A program made the position numbers and the translations under genes. The notes beneath the pieces are model-generated. The model worked only from the letters and a program-made list of their open reading frames with translations. It was not told where the DNA came from and made no database searches. This document shows, piece by piece, positions 58,992-64,000 of a DNA stretch of 64,000 bases (the first letter of the stretch is position 1; each line of letters begins with the position of its first letter). The DNA is from Paenibacillus sp. cl123 (GTDB lineage Bacteria; Bacillota; Bacilli; Paenibacillales; NBRC-103111): contig NZ_FMYY01000016.1 of NCBI RefSeq assembly GCF_900101595.1, positions 62,001 through 126,000 of the forward strand, given 5' to 3'.

Positions 58992-60008
58992 ATGTCAACT
59001 CATCTATCGGCACCTTTCGTGGCCGTCACACGCGGTTCGCTCACCGAAAGCGTACACCGCGGCCATCTGGCGGCAGTCGACGCATCAGGACGCCTGATCG
59101 CCGGCGCCGGCGACAGCCGGTTCTATACCTATGCCCGCTCGACCGCCAAGCCGCTGCAAGCCATCCCCTTGCTGGAGATGGGCGGAGCAGAGCGTTACGC
59201 CTTGACGGAGCCCGAAATCGCGCTGATCTGCGCCTCCCACAACGGGGAGCCGGCTCATACCCAGACGGCTTTATCGATTCTCGGCAAAGCCGGTCTGGAT
59301 GTAAGCGCTCTAGACTGCGGGCCCCAGGAACCTCTGCTGAAGCGCGAAGCGGATAAGCTCAAATACGATCACATGCCGGCGACGGCGATTCATAACAATT
59401 GCTCAGGGAAACATGCGGGCATGCTGGCCCTGGCGCGCCTTATGCAAGCATCTACTCATCAGTATACTCGCCCTGAACATCCTGTCCAGCAAAAAATGCT
59501 GCATGCCATCAGCGAGATGTGCGAAGTCCCGGTCAGCGACATTCAGCTGGGCATCGACGGCTGCGGCGTTCCCGTCTTCGCCATGGAGCTGTCGGCGCTT
59601 GCCCTGGGCTATGCGAAGCTGGGCAGACCGGACTCGCTCGCGCCGGCCCGCGCCCAGGCATGCCGCCTTATTGTGCAGGCCATCGGCCGCTCGCCGTTTT
59701 ATCTGGCAGGCACCGACCGCTTCGATACCCGGCTGGCCGAGGTAACCGGAGGTCGTATCATCGGCAAAATGGGAGCGGAAGGCGTATTCGCCGCGGCCAT
59801 TCCGGCGGAGGGAGCCGGGATCGCACTCAAGCTTGAGGATGGCGCCGAACGCGCCTTATACCCCGCCGCGGCCGAAGCGCTGCTCCAGCTCGGCTTCCTG
59901 ACGGAAGAGGAAGCGGAGAAGCTCCGGCCCTATCACCGACCCGATGTCGTAAACCGCAGGGGCGAAATCGTGGGCAAGCTGGAGCCCGTTATCCGCCTTG
60001 CCCGCTGA
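58992..60008 (+). CDS. asparaginase (type II, rhizobial-like)
   Basis: The 338-aa protein belongs to the asparaginase group of Rhizobium etli type, which is unrelated to EcAII. It has RSTAKPLQAIPLLE near 49-62 (catalytic Ser-Lys), ALICASHNGEPAHTQ near 77-91, and NNCSGKHAGMLALA near 133-147. Such enzymes convert asparagine to aspartate and ammonia by a serine-hydrolase-like site. ATG 58992 sits 13 nt after the AGGG site and an ATG at 58979 belongs to another frame, so the ribosome site is weaker than usual. It is convergent with ylbF, and a strong terminator lies between. Confidence 0.87.
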   Translation: MSTHLSAPFVAVTRGSLTESVHRGHLAAVDASGRLIAGAGDSRFYTYARSTAKPLQAIPLLEMGGAERYALTEPEIALICASHNGEPAHTQTALSILGKAGLDVSALDCGPQEPLLKREADKLKYDHMPATAIHNNCSGKHAGMLALARLMQASTHQYTRPEHPVQQKMLHAISEMCEVPVSDIQLGIDGCGVPVFAMELSALALGYAKLGRPDSLAPARAQACRLIVQAIGRSPFYLAGTDRFDTRLAEVTGGRIIGKMGAEGVFAAAIPAEGAGIALKLEDGAERALYPAAAEALLQLGFLTEEEAEKLRPYHRPDVVNRRGEIVGKLEPVIRLAR

Positions 60009-60035
60009 ACTTGCCACGGCAAGCTTCCGCTTAAA

Positions 60036-60062
60036 GCAAAAGAGGCCCGGGAGGGGCCTCTT
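60036..60062 (-). terminator. terminator between asparaginase and ylbF
   Basis: AAGAGGCCC and GGGCCTCTT form a 9-bp stem; on the minus strand it is followed by TTTTGCTTT. It sits 6 nt from the ylbF stop and can also slow plus-strand transcription. Confidence 0.85.
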
Positions 60063-60067
60063 CCATA

Positions 60068-60514
60068 TTAGCCGCACTTGCCGCTGCAGCTGCCTCCGGA
60101 GGAGCATCCGCCGGTACTGGCAAGCGGATCGTTCGACGGCACCTTGATCGTCTCGGAGACGGCCCGTGCGATCGTCTCCGACACGGAGTGGAGCAACTCG
60201 TCGAGCTTGCGCTCCGCTTCCTTGAAGCGCCGGACCGGCTCCAGCAGGTCCAGCTTGGCTTCGACGGATCTCACCTCATCCAGCGCCTCATGGTAATTCG
60301 GGTGATAATGTCCGAAGCGTTCGCATTCCGCGAACCTCTCCTTGCTTTTCTGAAACTCCTTCACCAACCGCTGCACCTCGGCATCGGCGTCTTTTGCCTG
60401 CTTCCAATATAGATAATCCGCTGTTTCAACGGAATTTTTGATCAAATCGGCCAAGTCGTAGGCTCCCATCAGCATAGCTGACATATCGAGCGTTCGGGAT
60501 TCCATAACCGCCAT
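60068..60514 (-). CDS. ylbF: YlbF-family regulator (RicF) with Cys-rich tail
   Basis: The 148-aa helical protein contains VQRLVKEFQKSKERFAECERFGHYHPNYHEALDEVRSVEAKL, the central YlbF helix pair. It ends in GGCSSGGSCSGKCG with three Cys. In Bacillus YlbF (RicF) joins RicA and RicT in an Fe-S-containing complex that promotes RNase Y-dependent mRNA processing, competence, biofilm and sporulation; C-terminal cysteines are the Fe-S ligands. ATG 60514 has AGGTG 8 nt upstream. RicA and RicT are not in the window. Confidence 0.87.
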   Translation of the reverse strand: MAVMESRTLDMSAMLMGAYDLADLIKNSVETADYLYWKQAKDADAEVQRLVKEFQKSKERFAECERFGHYHPNYHEALDEVRSVEAKLDLLEPVRRFKEAERKLDELLHSVSETIARAVSETIKVPSNDPLASTGGCSSGGSCSGKCG

Positions 60515-60593
60515 CCAACAGCACCTGCCTTTCGGGTACGGATAATTAGGCTTACTCTGTCAGTATACCATATTCGTCTATCGGCGTGCCCAA

Positions 60594-62687
60594 TTAATAT
60601 TTGTCGTTGATCCCGGGCAGGATAAGCTTCATTTCTTCCCAATCCTCGCCGAGCAGCCGAATTTCCGGCAGACGCTCCCGTTGTTCGCGCTCCCCCCCGG
60701 CCCAATCCGCGGAGTACGGCCCCGCTTCCATCCCGGTCAGGCACCAGGTTCCGCGGGTTTCCTGAAGCTTGCGCGGCACGATCCGGTAATCGGCTCCGTT
60801 CTTGCGAATCTGCAGCAGCGATCGAAGCTGGATCGCCTTCTCCACCATCTCCTTGCGGGTCGAAGGATGGTAGTTGCGGTAATCCTTGAGCCACGAGGAG
60901 GGGATATCCCGCAGATCGGGATAAAGATCCGCAGACTCGGGCCACCCCGGGTCCAGTTGAAAGTAGCCTGTTGCATGCCTGGCGTAAACAAGTCCTTGAC
61001 CCATAGCCTCGGGCTCTTGCCAGGGCAGCCGGACGGCCGCGAGCTCCTCGCCTTCCAAGGACGGATAACCCGCCGCGCCGCCATCCTCCTGGTCGAGCTG
61101 CATCCCGGCCATATAACCCGCCTTCTCCAGCGCTGCGGCCAGCGCCTTCACATCGCCCGGCTCCACAACGTAATCCTTGTCGCCCAGCGGCTCGCGCAGC
61201 AGGCCTGCCAAAGCCGGCAGTCTGCCGAGCATCGCAGCCGTCTCCGCATCGGCGCAACGGAGCAGGGTAACCTGAACGACATTCGTTAAGCCGAACGGTT
61301 TCGCCCACTGCTCGACCGTAAGCCTTACATGCTCAGGCACCCCGTAAGCCGCATGGCGCTCCAGAAACCCGAGCACCTCCTCCCTTGTGCGGCCGTTCTC
61401 CAGAGCAAACTTCAAGCTGGCCTTCGTCAGCTTGCATACGCTGAGCACATCCCGTACAGGCTCTTGCGCGAGACAGCAGAGCTCCCATTGAACACGCAGC
61501 GGCACGTCCGGCGGCACCAGAATGTCGAAGTCGGGCTGGACGATCAGCCCGCCGACAGAGCCGTCCGATTCCGGTTCGGCCGGCTGATGAGGATGCCTCC
61601 GCCAGCGGTAGCGCGGCGGCGGGCCGGCGTCAACGCCCGCCTTCCCGTCTCCTGTGCCGGACCAGGGCGAGTCGGCGGGCTCCCTCTCCAGCCATCCGAG
61701 GCAGCGGAGAGGCTCCAGCCATTGCTCTTGCAGCAGCCGCAAGCGTTCCTCGAACTCCAGCGGCTCCGACGGCGCGTCCAGGAGGCAGGATTTCACAAGC
61801 AGCTCCAGGATGGCGCCGGCCTCGAAGGAAACGGCGGCAGGCCAAGCCTCCGCCAGCAGCGCTGCATGCTGCAGCCATACGGTATCCGGGAAAGCGATAT
61901 CTTTCCACCAGACATACAGCCGACTGTTCTGTGCGGAGCGGGGCAAGGCCAGGAAGCGCCGCAGCGCTTCCGGTTCTACCCGGAGCTCCTCTTCCTGGCG
62001 CACAAGCAAATTAAGCTTCAACAACGCGTCAAGCGCCAGCGCCACTTTCGGCGGGTAGATGTCGGCATGGGCGTATTTTAAGACGACTCCTTGCAGCCGG
62101 GCTTCCTCCCAGGCCGCAAGCTCCGCTATGCGCTGAAGATTGCGCTTGGTCAACGTGCCGCTTTTGGTCAGCTTCAGCCGCTGCTTGGCCGCATAGACAA
62201 GAAGATCGAACAGGGGCAGCACCGGATCAAAGCCGTCCTGCAGCGCTTCGACTTGCCCCTCTCCATCCCCGCGCTCCCTGAAGAACGGTTGCAGGCCGGG
62301 GCACATAATTCGCTGCCACCGGGCCAAACCATCCTCGGGCAGCACGTATACATGCTCGCCCCATGATTTGCGGAAGGCAAAGATCAGTCCCTTGCGGCGC
62401 AGTCCGGCGCAGCCAGCGTGAATTTCGGCTCCGGACAGGCGGGCCGCGGCCGACCGTTCCAGGCGCGCATCATCGAAGGGCGTGCAGCCGATCCGCCTAA
62501 CGATGATGTCCAGTACTGCCCGCTCCGCCGCAGACAGCCGATTATATACCGTTTCCAGCACAACCTCGTCCTGCCAGAGGCTCTCCAGCGTGCTCCCGTT
62601 CTTCAGCCAAGGAGCGTATACCGTCTCGCCCTCCATCCTCTGGCGCAGCTCCGTGGGCAGCAGTCTGGCCAGCTCTGCATATTTCAT
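60594..62687 (-). CDS. helicase-associated (XPB-partner) winged-helix protein
   Basis: A 697-residue protein without Walker motifs. Its C-terminal half includes GGLIVQPDFDILVPPDVPL, LTKASLKFALENGRTREEVLGFLERHA and LPEIRLLGEDWEEMKLILPG. This is the helicase_C_3/XPB-associated pattern seen in proteins encoded beside XPB-type helicases in Actinobacteria and Firmicutes. The N-terminal part has winged-helix-like segments (VLDIIVRRIGCTPFDDARLERS). The gene starts with an ATGA overlap with the helicase stop, so the two are made in step. A role as a helicase cofactor in DNA repair or in transcription is inferred from the pairing. Its length and composition fit the family. Confidence 0.75.
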   Translation of the reverse strand: MKYAELARLLPTELRQRMEGETVYAPWLKNGSTLESLWQDEVVLETVYNRLSAAERAVLDIIVRRIGCTPFDDARLERSAAARLSGAEIHAGCAGLRRKGLIFAFRKSWGEHVYVLPEDGLARWQRIMCPGLQPFFRERGDGEGQVEALQDGFDPVLPLFDLLVYAAKQRLKLTKSGTLTKRNLQRIAELAAWEEARLQGVVLKYAHADIYPPKVALALDALLKLNLLVRQEEELRVEPEALRRFLALPRSAQNSRLYVWWKDIAFPDTVWLQHAALLAEAWPAAVSFEAGAILELLVKSCLLDAPSEPLEFEERLRLLQEQWLEPLRCLGWLEREPADSPWSGTGDGKAGVDAGPPPRYRWRRHPHQPAEPESDGSVGGLIVQPDFDILVPPDVPLRVQWELCCLAQEPVRDVLSVCKLTKASLKFALENGRTREEVLGFLERHAAYGVPEHVRLTVEQWAKPFGLTNVVQVTLLRCADAETAAMLGRLPALAGLLREPLGDKDYVVEPGDVKALAAALEKAGYMAGMQLDQEDGGAAGYPSLEGEELAAVRLPWQEPEAMGQGLVYARHATGYFQLDPGWPESADLYPDLRDIPSSWLKDYRNYHPSTRKEMVEKAIQLRSLLQIRKNGADYRIVPRKLQETRGTWCLTGMEAGPYSADWAGGEREQRERLPEIRLLGEDWEEMKLILPGINDKY

Positions 62688-64000
62688 GGACCAACCGCCT
62701 CCCTGCAGCGCTCCGACTTGTCTGCGGCTGCGCCGGAATGATCTCCCGCGGCTATGATCAGATCGGCGTACTCAGGATCTGCCTGCGTGTCCAGGGACCG
62801 GTACGAATAGCCCTGCTCGATCAGAAACAGCTGGCGGTTCATCGCAAATTCCTGCTCCTTCGTATCCGAGCTGACCAGCGAATAGAAATAAGCCTTGTTG
62901 TCGCCCGACTTCGGCCTCAGGATACGTCCCAGACGCTGCGCTTCCTCCTGGCGCGAGCCGAAGCTGCCGGAGATTTGAATCGCCACCGCCGCGTCCGGCA
63001 GATCTACCGCAAAGTTGGCGACCTTCGATACGATCAGCACCGACAGCTCCCCGCACCGAAACGCCTTGTACAGCGCCTCCCGCTTCTCATGCGCCATCTC
63101 CCCGCTGATCATCGGCGCTCCCGTCCGCCTGGCCAGCTCCTCCAGTTGATCGAGGTATTGTCCGATCAGCAAAATCTGCTCTCCCCGGTGCCTGCGCAGC
63201 AATGCTTCCGCTACCTTCAGCTTGGCGGAGTTATCGCTGGCGATGCGTATCCGCTCGCGCTCTCCCGCCATGCGGTAGCTCTCCATCTCCTGGGGCGGCA
63301 GCGGGACCCGCAGCTCGATGCAGGCTACCGAGGCGATCCAGCCTTGGGTTTCCAGCGTTTTCCACGGCATCTCGTACCGCTTGGGTCCGACCAGCGAGAA
63401 CACATCCTCCTCCCGCCCGTCCTCCCGGATCAGCGTAGCCGTCAATCCAAGCCTGCGCGTGGCCTGAATATCCGCCGTCATCCGGAATACAGGCGCAGGC
63501 AGCAGATGGACCTCGTCATAGACGATAAGTCCCCAATCTCTTTTATTGAACAAATCGATATGGACAAAGGGGCCGTTCTTGGACTTGCGGTACGTCAAAA
63601 TTTGATAGGTCGCTATCGTAACGGGGCGAACTTCCTTGACCGTGCCTGTATATTCGCCCACCATGTCTTCCGTCAGATCGGTTTTGCTTAAAATTTCGCG
63701 CTTCCACTGCTTCACGGACGTGCTGTTCGTCGTCAAAATCAGCGTGGCGCACGATAGCTTCCCCATCGCCGCGATGCCGATCACCGTCTTGCCCGCTCCG
63801 CATGGCAGAACCAGCACCCCGCTGCCTCCTTGCAGTGAACCTTCGCGGTAGAAGGAGTCGACAGCGGTCCGCTGGTAGTCCCGGAGCTCGAAGGAAGCCT
63901 GTTCACCCGCTCCCGCACGCAGCCGAATCGGCAAAGCCTCTCCCTGGCTGTAGCCTGCCAGATCCTCGACCGGAAACCCAAGCTTGATCAGCTCCTGCTT
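62684..64000 (-). CDS. XPB/Rad25-type DNA helicase (N-terminus off the window)
   Basis: The visible 438 codons continue past the right edge; the internal TTG at 63934 is not a true start. The frame shows the XPB region LRDYQRTAVDSFY, Walker A LVLPCGAGKTVIGIAAM, DEVHLLPAP, LTATLIRED, and the C-terminal motifs VSKVANFAVDLPDA, QISGSFGSRQEEAQRLGRILRPK and FYSLVSSDTKEQEFAMNRQLFL. XPB helicases unwind DNA 3'-to-5' and are linked with nucleotide excision repair in some bacteria. Its stop overlaps the start of the partner protein gene by ATGA. Confidence 0.9.
   Translation of the reverse strand, partial: KQELIKLGFPVEDLAGYSQGEALPIRLRAGAGEQASFELRDYQRTAVDSFYREGSLQGGSGVLVLPCGAGKTVIGIAAMGKLSCATLILTTNSTSVKQWKREILSKTDLTEDMVGEYTGTVKEVRPVTIATYQILTYRKSKNGPFVHIDLFNKRDWGLIVYDEVHLLPAPVFRMTADIQATRRLGLTATLIREDGREEDVFSLVGPKRYEMPWKTLETQGWIASVACIELRVPLPPQEMESYRMAGERERIRIASDNSAKLKVAEALLRRHRGEQILLIGQYLDQLEELARRTGAPMISGEMAHEKREALYKAFRCGELSVLIVSKVANFAVDLPDAAVAIQISGSFGSRQEEAQRLGRILRPKSGDNKAYFYSLVSSDTKEQEFAMNRQLFLIEQGYSYRSLDTQADPEYADLIIAAGDHSGAAADKSERCREAVGP

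Overview
The window is chromosomal DNA from a spore-forming, fairly GC-rich Firmicute, most likely Paenibacillus or a close relative (Paenibacillaceae). The sequence reasons are: a GerAB-type germinant transporter, a YjcZ-like peptide, SpoVM and SpoVIF; an SLH-domain surface protein; the Bacillus-type order yicC-remA-gmk-rpoZ-coaBC-priA-def-fmt-rsmB-rlmN-prpC-prkC-rsgA-rpe-spoVM-rpmB-yloU-fakA-degV-recG; and strong AGGAGG-type ribosome sites. No rRNA, tRNA or CRISPR array was seen.

Positions 1-12000 are accessory. On the minus strand they carry the partial GerAB transporter, the 36-aa YjcZ-like peptide and the YhaM exonuclease. TauE/SafE and a HprK-like protein without a usable P-loop follow on the plus strand. 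Next come a Fur-boxed FhuF-type ferric reductase, a 43-aa membrane peptide, an IS200-type element whose transposase has an amber stop, and a peculiar four-unit repeat at 7049-7222. The segment ends with a VOC protein and a run DUF350 - ATP-grasp (glutathionylspermidine-synthase-like) - lipoprotein - unknown protein, then a polytopic membrane protein.

Positions 12000-25200 hold sensing, surface and stress functions: a large Cache/HAMP/GAF/PAS histidine kinase with its regulator; a beta-propeller lipoprotein; the SLH protein; a three-gene, translationally coupled SOS operon (unknown protein, Y-family polymerase, YolD-like) behind two LexA-type boxes; an HssRS-like two-component pair; a Tat-type parallel beta-helix protein; and SpoVIF.

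Positions 25200-49800 are the conserved housekeeping block. It covers recombination restart (RecG, PriA), fatty acid activation (FakA with a DegV/FakB protein), translation and ribosome maturation (Def, Fmt, RsmB, RlmN, RsgA, L28), the PrpC/PrkC phosphatase-kinase pair, coenzyme A, nucleotide, one-carbon and lysine/DAP metabolism. Nearly all of it reads leftward with overlapping or closely spaced genes. Only rpmB faces right, with its own sigma-A promoter.

Positions 49800-64000 carry a SERCA-type calcium ATPase, RqcH, an intergenic inverted-repeat element, GalU, a PHP phosphoesterase, a LysR regulator, YlbG, an asparaginase, YlbF, and an XPB-type helicase with its partner protein. The helicase is cut by the right edge.

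The least explained signals are the 51/52/51-bp array at 7049-7222, the P-loop-less HprK-like protein, the unknown first gene of the SOS operon, the ATP-grasp/DUF350 cluster, and the 520-bp space beside spoVM where Bacillus carries thiN.
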